Shown: positions 45,525 to 53,733 of the stretch, in pieces
Position numbering within the stretch: position 1 is the stretch's first letter
How the letters are laid out: each line of letters begins with the position of its first letter
DNA from: Polynucleobacter sp. MWH-HuK1
GTDB taxonomy: Bacteria; Pseudomonadota; Gammaproteobacteria; Burkholderiales; Burkholderiaceae
Length of the DNA stretch: 64,000 bases
Direction of reading: 5' to 3'
NCBI RefSeq assembly: GCF_018881815.1
Contig: NZ_JACVPP010000001.1
Location: forward strand, 1,233,097 to 1,297,096
Made by a program: the position numbers and the translations under genes
Notes under the pieces: model-generated
Told to the model about the DNA's origin: nothing
The model's database searches: none
Seen by the model: only the letters and a program-made list of their open reading frames with translations

Positions 45525-47158
45525 GCTTGTTGCGCTATGAAGATCTTTGTATTTCATTTGGGGCAGGTCGCCGCGAAAAGTTTGCCGTGAATCATCTTGA
45601 TTTGGAAATCGGCATAGGTGAGCGGGTTGCTCTCGTTGGCGAGTCGGGTTCTGGTAAGACTCTGACTGCATTAGCGCCACTGAGACTTGAGCCAGAGGGT
45701 GCGAAAGTTTCTGGAAAGATTCTATGGAATAGAAAAGACGGGAAGGGTGAAGTAGATTTACTTTCCATGTCTATTCAAGACATTCGAGAGATTCGTGGTC
45801 GTGAGATTGCGATGGTGTTTCAGGAGCCGATGACGGCTTTGAATCCATTGTTTACTGTGGGCAATCAAATTATCGAAGCAGTGCAGATCTATCAACCTTT
45901 GATCTCTAAAACAGATGCGATAGAAGCTGCAGTTGATTTGCTGCGCAAGACCGGCATTCCTGAGCCTGAGCGTCGTTTTCATTCTTATCCACATCAACTC
46001 TCTGGCGGTCAGAGACAGCGCGCCATGATTGCCATGGCTTTGGCATGCAAGCCGCGCCTTCTGATTGCAGATGAACCTACAACTGCATTGGATGTGAGTT
46101 TGCGTTTGCAGATCTTAGATTTACTCAAAGAGTTGCAAGAGGAGTCTAAAGATGATGGTGGCATGGGAATTTTATTGATTACCCATGACCTCAATTTGGT
46201 GAAACACTTTGCGCAGCGTGTTGCCGTCTTGAACCAAGGTAATCTGATGGAGTCTGGTTCTACCAAGCAAGTGTTTGATCACCCCAAAGATCCATACACT
46301 CGCGCTTTAGTAAATAGTGAGCCTGTACGTGACCTAGCGCCACTGATGCCATTGGCACCAGTACTACTAAAAACGGAAGAGCTATCAGTAGCCTACCCAA
46401 GCTCTGAGTCAGTATCTTGGTTTAAAAAAGCGCCGCCACATAAAGTTCTGAAAAAAGTTAGCTTCTCGCTGAAACAAGGTCAAACCATTGGCGTGATTGG
46501 TGAGTCTGGTTCTGGCAAGACAACCTTAGGCATGGCCGTCTTGGGACTATTGGGCGACACTGCAGCAGAAGTAACGGGTGATGTTGATGTGCTTGGTAAT
46601 AATTGGCAGAAACTCAAACCTGTGGAGAGAAGAGCGCTGCGCTCGAGTCTGCAAGTGATCTTTCAGGATCCCTTTGGCTCTCTATCACCACGCATGAATG
46701 TATTGCAAATCGTTTCCGAAGGTTTGGATGTGCACTTTCCAAAGCTGTCGACAGCAGATCGAGAAACCCGTGTGGTCGACATGCTCAAAGAGGTTGGCCT
46801 GGATCGTTCGGCGTTATTACGTTATCCCCATGAGTTTTCTGGTGGTCAGCGCCAACGCATTGCAATTGCACGAGCACTTATTCTGCGTCCGCAAATTTTG
46901 GTTCTAGACGAGCCAACCTCTGCATTGGATGTTTCTATTCAGAAGCAGGTGCTTGCCTTATTGACCGAGCTACAGAAAAAGTACAACTTAGCCTATCTCA
47001 TGATTAGTCACGATTTGGCAGTGATTAGAGCAATGTCACATGAGGTAATGGTTCTCAAAGGCGGCAAAGTGGTTGAGTTCGGCGATACCGAAACCCTCAT
47101 TAAGCACCCCCGGCAGACCTATACGAAAGAGCTTTTTGCAGCTGCAGAGCTAACTTAG
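45521..47158 (+). CDS. yejF: Peptide ABC transporter ATPase YejF, two-domain
   Basis: YejF combines two ATPase halves (DppD- and DppF-like) in one chain of 545 residues. The first half has Walker A GESGSGKTL, signature LSGGQRQRAMIAMAL and Walker B LLIADEP; the second has GESGSGKTT, FSGGQRQRIAIARAL and LVLDEP. The linker (about 270-310) contains the peptide-transporter C-terminal motif HPKDPYTRAL. It completes the yejABEF operon, and no terminator is visible after it. Confidence 0.95.
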   Translation: MSLLRYEDLCISFGAGRREKFAVNHLDLEIGIGERVALVGESGSGKTLTALAPLRLEPEGAKVSGKILWNRKDGKGEVDLLSMSIQDIREIRGREIAMVFQEPMTALNPLFTVGNQIIEAVQIYQPLISKTDAIEAAVDLLRKTGIPEPERRFHSYPHQLSGGQRQRAMIAMALACKPRLLIADEPTTALDVSLRLQILDLLKELQEESKDDGGMGILLITHDLNLVKHFAQRVAVLNQGNLMESGSTKQVFDHPKDPYTRALVNSEPVRDLAPLMPLAPVLLKTEELSVAYPSSESVSWFKKAPPHKVLKKVSFSLKQGQTIGVIGESGSGKTTLGMAVLGLLGDTAAEVTGDVDVLGNNWQKLKPVERRALRSSLQVIFQDPFGSLSPRMNVLQIVSEGLDVHFPKLSTADRETRVVDMLKEVGLDRSALLRYPHEFSGGQRQRIAIARALILRPQILVLDEPTSALDVSIQKQVLALLTELQKKYNLAYLMISHDLAVIRAMSHEVMVLKGGKVVEFGDTETLIKHPRQTYTKELFAAAELT

Positions 47159-47305
47159 TAAGGTCTGGAGAAGGGGGTAAATTCCTGCTAAATGAGCTAA
47201 TTTGGTGCATTTGCCCCTCTTTAGTGAAAATTTGTCTTTATAAACAAGGGCTTGGGTCTAAATTGAAGACTTGGTAAATTAAGGGTTCTTTGTTAAACTG
47301 ATTCG
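47159..47305. other. Intergenic region yejF to NlpC/P60 gene
   Basis: This 147-base gap probably contains the promoter of the NlpC/P60 gene. TTGTTAAACTG lies right before its start, but no -35/-10 pair or terminator can be named with confidence. Confidence 0.35.
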
Positions 47306-47953
47306 ATGTCATTGAAAAAAACAATGCTTTCAAAACTTCTGAGCTTTGGTCTGGGCGCATTCATTTGCGTCTCCACTTTTGCGGCCGACCCTGTGGCCGA
47401 GGCAAGTACAGATGCGGCTGTGCCTAAAGAAAGCATGTTCCAAGCAGGGCGCTCTTATATCGCCCGCGTTTCTGATCGATTGGCAGATACCGTTACAGGT
47501 AAATCAGAAGAGTTAATCAACCGCGCCATGGAAGTGATTGGCGTGCGTTATCGCTGGGATACAGAGTTGCCGCAGTCTGGATTAGACGGCAGTAGTTTTG
47601 TTGGCTATGTCTTTAAAGACAAGCTTGGATTTTTATTGCCACGTAAATCTACTCAGATGAGTCGTGTTGGCAAACCCATTACTCGTGAAGAGTTGCAACC
47701 AGGCGATCTCGTATTCTTCAACACCATGCGTTTAACTTTTTCTCATGTTGGTATTTACGTGGGCGATAACAAATTTATTCATTCGCCTTCTAAGGGTACG
47801 AATGTCAGAGTCGATGATCTCGGCAGTCTCTACTGGGATAAGCGTTTTGATGGCGCGCGCCGTTTAGATGGTAGCGACAATCTCAATGATTCAGAGCGTC
47901 AAGAACTTCTCAACGAAGTAAAAAATCTTAAGCGTAAGTCACGCAATCTTTAA
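47306..47953 (+). CDS. NlpC/P60 (C40) family protein lacking the catalytic cysteine
   Basis: The 215-residue product has a signal peptide (about 1-26, ending TFA|AD), then a C40 peptidase domain: LINRAMEVIGVRYRWDTELPQ, then SGLDGSSFVGYVF where relatives read DCSGFV, then LQPGDLVFFNT, FSHVGIYVGDNKFIHS. The position of the catalytic Cys is Gly95 (codon GGC at 47588-47590); His147 and His159 remain. It therefore looks like an inactive peptidoglycan-binding relative, though a Ser at 96 or 97 cannot be excluded as a nucleophile. It is followed by a convergent patatin gene. Confidence 0.88.
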   Translation: MSLKKTMLSKLLSFGLGAFICVSTFAADPVAEASTDAAVPKESMFQAGRSYIARVSDRLADTVTGKSEELINRAMEVIGVRYRWDTELPQSGLDGSSFVGYVFKDKLGFLLPRKSTQMSRVGKPITREELQPGDLVFFNTMRLTFSHVGIYVGDNKFIHSPSKGTNVRVDDLGSLYWDKRFDGARRLDGSDNLNDSERQELLNEVKNLKRKSRNL

Positions 47954-47982
47954 GACAATAAGGCTACTAAGCCTTATACCTA

Positions 47983-48906
47983 TTAGCCTTTCAGCTTTTC
48001 CTTAATGAGCGTCATTTGTTCTTGTGCTGCTGCCTCGCCAGCAAGAATAGCTGCGTTTCTGGATTTGAAATCCCCGCCACCCATTTGTTTTAATTGTGGC
48101 TGAATCACAATGTCAGCACTTTTTAATTCGTACTGATTGATGCTTCGTTGCATAATGGAAATGGTTTGTTGCAAGACACCAAGAGTTCCACTGGCGTCTT
48201 GATGGACCGGTTCGGAAGAAATATTGACTGCAATCACTAAAGTTGCACCCATTTGTCTTGCGTAGCTGACGGGCACCGGCGCCACTAAGCCACCATCTAG
48301 ATATTCTTTGCCACTAATAACTGCAGGCTGAAAAACGCCGGGTACACTGCAAGAGGCGCGCACTGCCAAACCGGTATTACCTGTTCTAAATAAAATACCT
48401 TTGCCTGACTGCAGCTCAGTAGCAACAATGCCTAGGGGTATGCGCATTTGTTCAATGGATTTGTTTTGCACCTCACGGTTCACCATATTTTGGAGAGCAT
48501 CTCCTTTAATAAGACCTCCAAATCGGCCGGCAAAAGGGAGTCCCCAGTCGGCAATAGTGGCCTCATCTAGGTTGAGGGCCAAACGGTTGAGTTCGTTGCC
48601 GGTGGCGCCTGAGGCTAATAAAGCGGCAATCACGCTTCCAGCACTGCTGCCAACAACAATGTCAGGTCTAATGCCTTGAGCTTCTAAGGCCTTAATAACG
48701 CCTACATGAGCGAAGCCTCGGGCTGCCCCAGCCCCCAAAACCAAGCCAACAACCGGTTTTTTGCTGCTCATCAGACTGCAGGAGCTCAAGCCTGCACCCC
48801 CAAGAATGGTGCCCACGCCAATCCCAAGGCTCAGGAGCTTACGACGCCCTATATAGACTGGGGCATCAGATGCCAGAAAAAAGGGTTTGGTGTATTTCTT
48901 ATGCAT
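47983..48906 (-). CDS. Patatin-like phospholipase, predicted lipoprotein (RssA-like)
   Basis: The 307-residue product has an N-terminal RRKLLSLGIGVGTILGGAGLSSC, an export signal with a possible lipobox (LSSC, Cys43) and twin Arg. The patatin domain follows: oxyanion-hole GLVLGAGAARGFAHVGVIKALE, nucleophile elbow GSSAGS, and the catalytic Asp in EYLDGGLVAPVP. The catalytic Ser/Asp dyad is complete, so it should be an active lipid acyl hydrolase at the envelope. Some relatives act in outer-membrane lipid turnover; the substrate here is unknown. Confidence 0.9.
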   Translation of the reverse strand: MHKKYTKPFFLASDAPVYIGRRKLLSLGIGVGTILGGAGLSSCSLMSSKKPVVGLVLGAGAARGFAHVGVIKALEAQGIRPDIVVGSSAGSVIAALLASGATGNELNRLALNLDEATIADWGLPFAGRFGGLIKGDALQNMVNREVQNKSIEQMRIPLGIVATELQSGKGILFRTGNTGLAVRASCSVPGVFQPAVISGKEYLDGGLVAPVPVSYARQMGATLVIAVNISSEPVHQDASGTLGVLQQTISIMQRSINQYELKSADIVIQPQLKQMGGGDFKSRNAAILAGEAAAQEQMTLIKEKLKG

Positions 48907-49069
48907 GTGGCTATTGTATTGAGCCTACCTTATAATGGGCGCAAGGTGAACGAAAAGGACTTCGTTTCAGCGCGGACATATGCCAATAAGAACTGATGAG
49001 ATGGATTGTCCGTAGTCGCTAAAGAACACCAAAACCAATTACTAAATACATTTTTAAAGCCTAGTCAGG
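48907..49069 (+). promoter_or_regulatory. Promoter region between patatin gene and scpB
   Basis: A TATAAT at 48931-48936 is a perfect -10 element, but no good -35 lies 16-18 bases upstream. CGGACA (48973-48978) and TGTCCG (49007-49012) could form a loose stem. The gap has about 163 bases and drives scpB, and possibly the patatin gene on the other strand. Confidence 0.45.
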
Positions 49070-49810
49070 ATGATTCCTGGTAGCCCGACTTTTATGGATG
49101 ATCACAATAAGCGCGTAATTGAAACAGCCCTCCTATGCGCGCAGGAGCCACTCACTGTTGCTGATTTGTCTCGCTTGTTTGTTGAAGACATCACTACGGC
49201 GGATATCGATGAGGCATTGGTCGAGCTGCAACGTGCTTGGGACGACAAGGGTATGGAATTGGTGCATATCGCAACAGGTTGGCGTTTTCAGAGCCGTCTG
49301 TCGATGCGTGAGTACCTAGATCGCCTCACACCTGAGAAGCCGCCTAAGTATTCACGTGCAGTAATGGAGACCTTGGCCATCATCGCTTATCGCCAGCCAG
49401 TGACTCGTGGTGAGATTGAAGAGATTCGTGGTGTAGCAGTTAGCAGTAATGTGATGAAGCAGTTAGAAGATCGTGGTTGGGTTGAGGTCATTGGCCATAA
49501 GGAAACAGTTGGCCGTCCTGGTTTATACGCAACGACTAAGCAATTTTTAGATGATCTCAGTCTTACCAATTTACAAAGTCTGCCTATTTTGGAAGACGCG
49601 GCACCGATGGCGGCTGCAGAACAATTAGGTCAAGCAGTAATGGAATTTGATCCGTCTGCAACCGTAGAAACAGTCATCATTGATGGCGAAGAACAAGCCA
49701 TTGAAGTAGAGGCTTTAGAAGTGGCTGAAATCACAGTCGAAGAAGCGGTTATCGAGGTAACAGAAGAAGATACCCCTGAGTCTGAAGGCAAACCAGACGA
49801 AACAAAATAA
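49070..49810 (+). CDS. scpB: Segregation and condensation protein ScpB
   Basis: ScpB is the kite subunit of the SMC-ScpAB condensin and helps chromosome segregation. The 246-residue product has two winged-helix domains: [25 protein letters not shown] and, after the linker, [65 protein letters not shown]-terminal acidic tail of about 70 residues ([29 protein letters not shown]) is longer than the family minimum. It lies 6 bases ahead of rluB. No scpA is nearby. Confidence 0.93.
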   Translation: MIPGSPTFMDDHNKRVIETALLCAQEPLTVADLSRLFVEDITTADIDEALVELQRAWDDKGMELVHIATGWRFQSRLSMREYLDRLTPEKPPKYSRAVMETLAIIAYRQPVTRGEIEEIRGVAVSSNVMKQLEDRGWVEVIGHKETVGRPGLYATTKQFLDDLSLTNLQSLPILEDAAPMAAAEQLGQAVMEFDPSATVETVIIDGEEQAIEVEALEVAEITVEEAVIEVTEEDTPESEGKPDETK

Positions 49811-49816
49811 TAATTA

Positions 49817-51577
49817 ATGACAAACTCTAACGAAAACGATTCATCCCCGGTAGTAAACCCATCGGCAACCCCATCTCATACAGACTCTGCACCATCAAAT
49901 GCTGATGGTCAGAAGACTGAGGGGGGAGAGCGCGCGGAACGTGGAGATCGTCGCCCCCGCCGACAAGGTTCTGGAAAGCACCCATTTAATAAGAAGCGCC
50001 CCTTTAATAAGGACCGGCCACGCCGTGAAGGTGGCGAAAGCAATGGTCCACGTGAAGGCGGCAACAATCATGGCAGTCAATCTGCCAAATTAGCCCCCAA
50101 TCCAGCTGAAAGTGAAGCATTATTCGCTTCGGTAGTGTCTGGTGAGTTTGATGCAGCTTTAGATGCTCCAGAAGTTGAAGAAGTTAAAAATCCTGACGGT
50201 ATAAATGAGAGTGAGATATCTCATCAAACTGGAGCAGAACGTCGCGCACAACGCGCACAACGTTCACGTGAGGACGAAGATCCAGATGCGCCAACTGAAG
50301 ATGAAGTTAGTAGTTTGCAATTTGCAAACGTAGATGACTTGCCTTTGAGTTTGCGTGATGAAGTGTGGTCAGACCTTGATGGTTTAGATGACGACGCTGA
50401 TGATGAAGATACTGTTAAGTTGCATAAAGTATTGGCCGACGTTGGCATGGGATCACGTCGCGATATGGAAGACTTGATTATTCAAGGACGGGTTTCTGTA
50501 AACGGATTACCGGCACATATTGGTCAACGTATTGGACCAACGGATCAAGTGCGCATTAACGGTAAGCCGGTGCATCGTAAGATTCAGACTAAGCCGCCGC
50601 GCGTGATCATGTATCACAAGCCTGCAGGCGAGATTGTCAGTCAATCCGATCCTGAAGGTCGTCCAACGGTATTTGACCGTTTGCCAAAACCGCGTCAAGG
50701 TCGCTGGATTGCAGTCGGCCGCTTGGACTTCAATACTGAAGGTTTATTGCTATTTACTACTTCTGGTGAATTAGCGAATCGTTTGATGCATCCGCGTTAT
50801 GGTGTTGAGCGTGAATACGCTGTTCGCATTTTGGGTGACTTGAGCCAAGAAAACACAGCGCTATTAAAGAGTGGTATTACATTGGACGATGGTCAAGCAA
50901 AATTCTTACGCCTAGCAATGGGTGGTGGTGAGGGCGCAAACCGCTGGTACCACGTTGCATTAAACGAAGGACGTAATCGCGAAGTGCGCCGTATGTTTGA
51001 AGCAGTTGGCCATACGGTATCTCGCTTGATCAGAACTCGTTATGGTATTTTCTTATTGCCTCCACGATTAAGACGTGGCAAATGGGAAGAAATTGAGACG
51101 GGTGGCATTTATAACTTGATGAAATCTGCTGGTCTCAAAATGCCCCAGCCACAAGACAAGGGTCGCAACACCAATCCAAATAGCCGCGATCGACGTCCAG
51201 CTGGAGATGATTTTCAGCCTGATCCAATGCAAACCTCAGTTTCTTATTGGGGTTCCCGTGATGCTTTGACATTAGCAAGTGGCCATAGCGGGCTAACGCA
51301 TCAGGGTAGGGGCGGTAAAGCAGGTAACGGAGGTGGTGCTGGTGATGGGCGCGGCCCGTTCCGAGGACGCACCCATGGTGGTAGACCAGGTCAAGGCGGG
51401 CAAGGAAGAAGCGGTCAAAGCCGCAATAAGGCTAAAAAAGTGCACCATGATCAGTCCGCATTTGTGACTGGAACCCCTCAGAACGCTGGAAATGGACCCA
51501 AAAGAGGTGTGCCAAAGGGGCGCAAACCTTTCAATAAAGGGTCAAGAAAACCGCGAAATCCAGGCGAAAGCTTCTGA
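49817..51577 (+). CDS. rluB: 23S rRNA pseudouridine synthase RluB with disordered extensions
   Basis: RluB converts U2605 (E. coli numbering) of 23S rRNA to pseudouridine. The 586-residue protein is about twice the usual length: an S4 domain at about 196-245 ([30 protein letters not shown]), a RsuA-type catalytic domain with [15 protein letters not shown] carrying the catalytic Asp, and [23 protein letters not shown]. The N-terminus (1-190) is Arg/Gly/Glu-rich and the C-terminus (about 450-586) Gly/Arg/Asn-rich, both predicted disordered. These tails resemble RGG-type RNA-binding sequence. It is probably co-transcribed with scpB. Confidence 0.93.
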   Translation: MTNSNENDSSPVVNPSATPSHTDSAPSNADGQKTEGGERAERGDRRPRRQGSGKHPFNKKRPFNKDRPRREGGESNGPREGGNNHGSQSAKLAPNPAESEALFASVVSGEFDAALDAPEVEEVKNPDGINESEISHQTGAERRAQRAQRSREDEDPDAPTEDEVSSLQFANVDDLPLSLRDEVWSDLDGLDDDADDEDTVKLHKVLADVGMGSRRDMEDLIIQGRVSVNGLPAHIGQRIGPTDQVRINGKPVHRKIQTKPPRVIMYHKPAGEIVSQSDPEGRPTVFDRLPKPRQGRWIAVGRLDFNTEGLLLFTTSGELANRLMHPRYGVEREYAVRILGDLSQENTALLKSGITLDDGQAKFLRLAMGGGEGANRWYHVALNEGRNREVRRMFEAVGHTVSRLIRTRYGIFLLPPRLRRGKWEEIETGGIYNLMKSAGLKMPQPQDKGRNTNPNSRDRRPAGDDFQPDPMQTSVSYWGSRDALTLASGHSGLTHQGRGGKAGNGGGAGDGRGPFRGRTHGGRPGQGGQGRSGQSRNKAKKVHHDQSAFVTGTPQNAGNGPKRGVPKGRKPFNKGSRKPRNPGESF

Positions 51578-51600
51578 TTTGTATCGGTTTTCTCTCAAAT

Positions 51601-51750
51601 AGGCTATAATTTTGGTCTTACAGCAAGATTCTGCTGTTTTTAGTTGTTACCGACTGATGTTGCGATCAACGTAAGTCGGCCTGTTCTGAATTTCGAGAAT
51701 ATGGGCTTTGAAGCCCATTTTTTTTTGCCATTTTGGTATGAAGGAGTGTC
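51601..51750 (+). ncRNA. Structured leader RNA upstream of rimP-nusA-infB
   Basis: Between rluB and rimP lie three stem-loops in a row. The first is ACAGCA (51620-51625) with TGCTGT (51632-51637) followed by TTTTT. The second is CCGACT (51650-51655) with AGTCGG (51674-51679), containing an inner stem GTTG/CAAC (51659-51662, 51667-51670). The third is ATGGGCT (51701-51707) with AGCCCAT (51712-51718) and a run of nine T residues. A TATAAT at 51605-51610 could be the -10. The third hairpin is a textbook terminator placed before essential genes, which suggests attenuation, possibly by NusA. It could equally be the end of a separate small RNA. Confidence 0.6.
51701..51726 (+). terminator. Intrinsic terminator within the rimP leader
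   Basis: ATGGGCT/AGCCCAT with a TTGA loop and a T-run from 51718 to 51726, ending 24 bases before the rimP start codon. It must be read through, or avoided, for rimP-nusA-infB expression. Confidence 0.85.
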
Positions 51751-52242
51751 GTGAAGGATCAGCAGGTTATTTCTGCAGAGCTGGAAAACTTAGGTTACAC
51801 GCTAGTTGATATTGAGCGTGAAGCTGGAGGTTTGCTGCGCGTCACAATTGAAAACCCTGATTACGAGCGCATGATTACGGTATTGGATTGCGAGAAGGTT
51901 AGTCATCAGTTGAGCTACACCTTGCCAGTTGAAAATATTCCGTATGAGCGCTTAGAGATTTCATCTCCAGGATTGGATCGTCCAGTAAAAACTGCCGCTG
52001 ATCATGCGCGCTTTGCTGGAATGCAAGCGGATTTGAAATTGCGCGTTGCTGTTGGCAATCGTAAGAATTTTCGTGGTGAGTTGCAAGGTTTGCTGAGTGG
52101 TGAATTGAATTCACCGGATGCAAAGTTTGGTTTGGTATTTGAGGGTGCTGATGGTCAGCCTTCTCAATTGGAGTTCTCTTTAGCCGAGGTCGATAAGACT
52201 CGGTTGGTCCCTGTTATTGATTTCAAAGGAAGAAAGTCATGA
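51751..52242 (+). CDS. rimP: Ribosome maturation factor RimP
   Basis: RimP helps assemble the 30S subunit. The 163-residue product starts with GTG at 51751, supported by AAGGAG at 51741-51746. [25 protein letters not shown] and [47 protein letters not shown] are the RimP N- and C-domain blocks. Its stop overlaps the nusA start by 4 bases. It opens the conserved rimP-nusA-infB-rbfA-truB order. Confidence 0.95.
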   Translation: MKDQQVISAELENLGYTLVDIEREAGGLLRVTIENPDYERMITVLDCEKVSHQLSYTLPVENIPYERLEISSPGLDRPVKTAADHARFAGMQADLKLRVAVGNRKNFRGELQGLLSGELNSPDAKFGLVFEGADGQPSQLEFSLAEVDKTRLVPVIDFKGRKS

Positions 52243-53720
52243 GCCGAGAAGTTCTCATGTTGGCAGACGCGTTAGCGCGTGAAAAGAACGTTGATCAAGC
52301 GATCGTATTCGAAGCGTTGGAGATGGCATTGGCCTCTGCAACTAAGAAGCGCTACGCCACAGAAGACGTGGATATCCGCGTTTCGATTGATCGTGATACT
52401 GGTGAGTACGAGACCTTCCGTCGTTGGCTGGTAGTGCCGAACGAAGCCGGTTTGCAGGAGCCAGATAAAGAGATTTTGCAATTTGAAGCTCAAGAGCAGC
52501 TATCTGATATCGAGGTGGGTGACTACATCGAAGAGCAGATCGAATCTTTAGCTTTTGGTCGTATCGGCGCACAAGCTGCTAAGCAAGTGATCTTGCAGCG
52601 CATTCGTGATGCTGAGCGCGAGCAAATTTTGAACGACTACCTTGAGCGTGGCGAAAAAGTCATGACCGGTACTGTGAAGCGTGCCGATAAGAATGGCCTC
52701 ATTATTGAATCTGGTCGTGTTGAGGCATTGCTGCGTCGTGATCAAATGATTCCTAAAGAGAACTTGCGTTCAGGCGATCGTGTACGCGCTTACATTCTTA
52801 AAGTGGATCGTGAAGCACGTGGCCCACAAATTGAACTCTCACGTACTTGCCCAGATTTCTTGATCAAGTTGTTTGAGAACGAAGTTCCAGAGATGGAGCA
52901 AGGCTTATTAGAGATCAAAGGCGCTGCCCGCGATCCTGGTATACGCGCAAAGATTGCCGTCATTACTTATGACAAGCGTATCGACCCAATCGGTACTTGC
53001 GTTGGCGTTCGTGGCACACGCGTTACTGCAGTGCGTAACGAAGTAGCTGGCGAAGCTGTGGATATCGTGTTGTGGTCTGAAGACCCGGCACAGTTTGTGA
53101 TTGGTGCTTTGGCTCCAGCCCAAGTGTCTTCTATCGTGGTTGATGAAGAGCGTCACGCAATGGACGTAGTGGTTGATGAAGAGAACTTGGCAATTGCGAT
53201 TGGCCGAAGCGGACAAAACGTTCGTTTGGCGAGCGATTTGACTGGCTGGCAGATCAATATCATGACTCCAGAAGAGTCTGCTGAGAAAACTGAAAAAGAA
53301 GCCTCTTCTGTACGCCAGTTGTTTATGGACAAGTTAGATGTAGACCAAGAAGTGGCTGATATCTTGATTGAAGAAGGTTTCAGCACATTAGAAGAAGTGG
53401 CTTACGTACCTCTGTCTGAAATGTTAGAAATCGATTCATTCGACGAAGACACTGTGAATGAGTTGCGTACTCGCGCTCGTGATTCCTTGTTAACAATGGA
53501 GTTAGCAAAAGAAGAGCGTATTGGCGAAGTTTCACAAGACTTGCGTTCCCTTGAGGGAATGACCACAGAGTTGATTGCGAAGCTTGCTGAAAATCAAGTA
53601 CATACCCGTGACGACCTTGCTGAACTGGCTGTTGATGAGCTGGTTGAGGCGACACAAATTGACGAAGAAACTGCGAAAACGCTCATCATGAAAGCGCGCG
53701 AACATTGGTTTACTTCATGA
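52239..53720 (+). CDS. nusA: Transcription termination/antitermination factor NusA
   Basis: NusA binds RNA polymerase and nascent RNA and controls pausing, termination and antitermination. The 493-residue product has the N-terminal polymerase-binding domain (about 1-130), an S1 domain (about 135-200, [35 protein letters not shown]), two KH domains ([24 protein letters not shown] and [20 protein letters not shown]) and two C-terminal acidic repeats (about 350-493) with [19 protein letters not shown]. It is the likely regulator of its own leader RNA. Confidence 0.97.
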   Translation: MSREVLMLADALAREKNVDQAIVFEALEMALASATKKRYATEDVDIRVSIDRDTGEYETFRRWLVVPNEAGLQEPDKEILQFEAQEQLSDIEVGDYIEEQIESLAFGRIGAQAAKQVILQRIRDAEREQILNDYLERGEKVMTGTVKRADKNGLIIESGRVEALLRRDQMIPKENLRSGDRVRAYILKVDREARGPQIELSRTCPDFLIKLFENEVPEMEQGLLEIKGAARDPGIRAKIAVITYDKRIDPIGTCVGVRGTRVTAVRNEVAGEAVDIVLWSEDPAQFVIGALAPAQVSSIVVDEERHAMDVVVDEENLAIAIGRSGQNVRLASDLTGWQINIMTPEESAEKTEKEASSVRQLFMDKLDVDQEVADILIEEGFSTLEEVAYVPLSEMLEIDSFDEDTVNELRTRARDSLLTMELAKEERIGEVSQDLRSLEGMTTELIAKLAENQVHTRDDLAELAVDELVEATQIDEETAKTLIMKAREHWFTS

Positions 53721-53733
53721 GAGGAAGTAGTGC

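Noticed and set aside
48971..48996. Short reading frame ending at 48996 as a leader peptide of scpB
   Set aside because: No Shine-Dalgarno or codon bias; probably chance.
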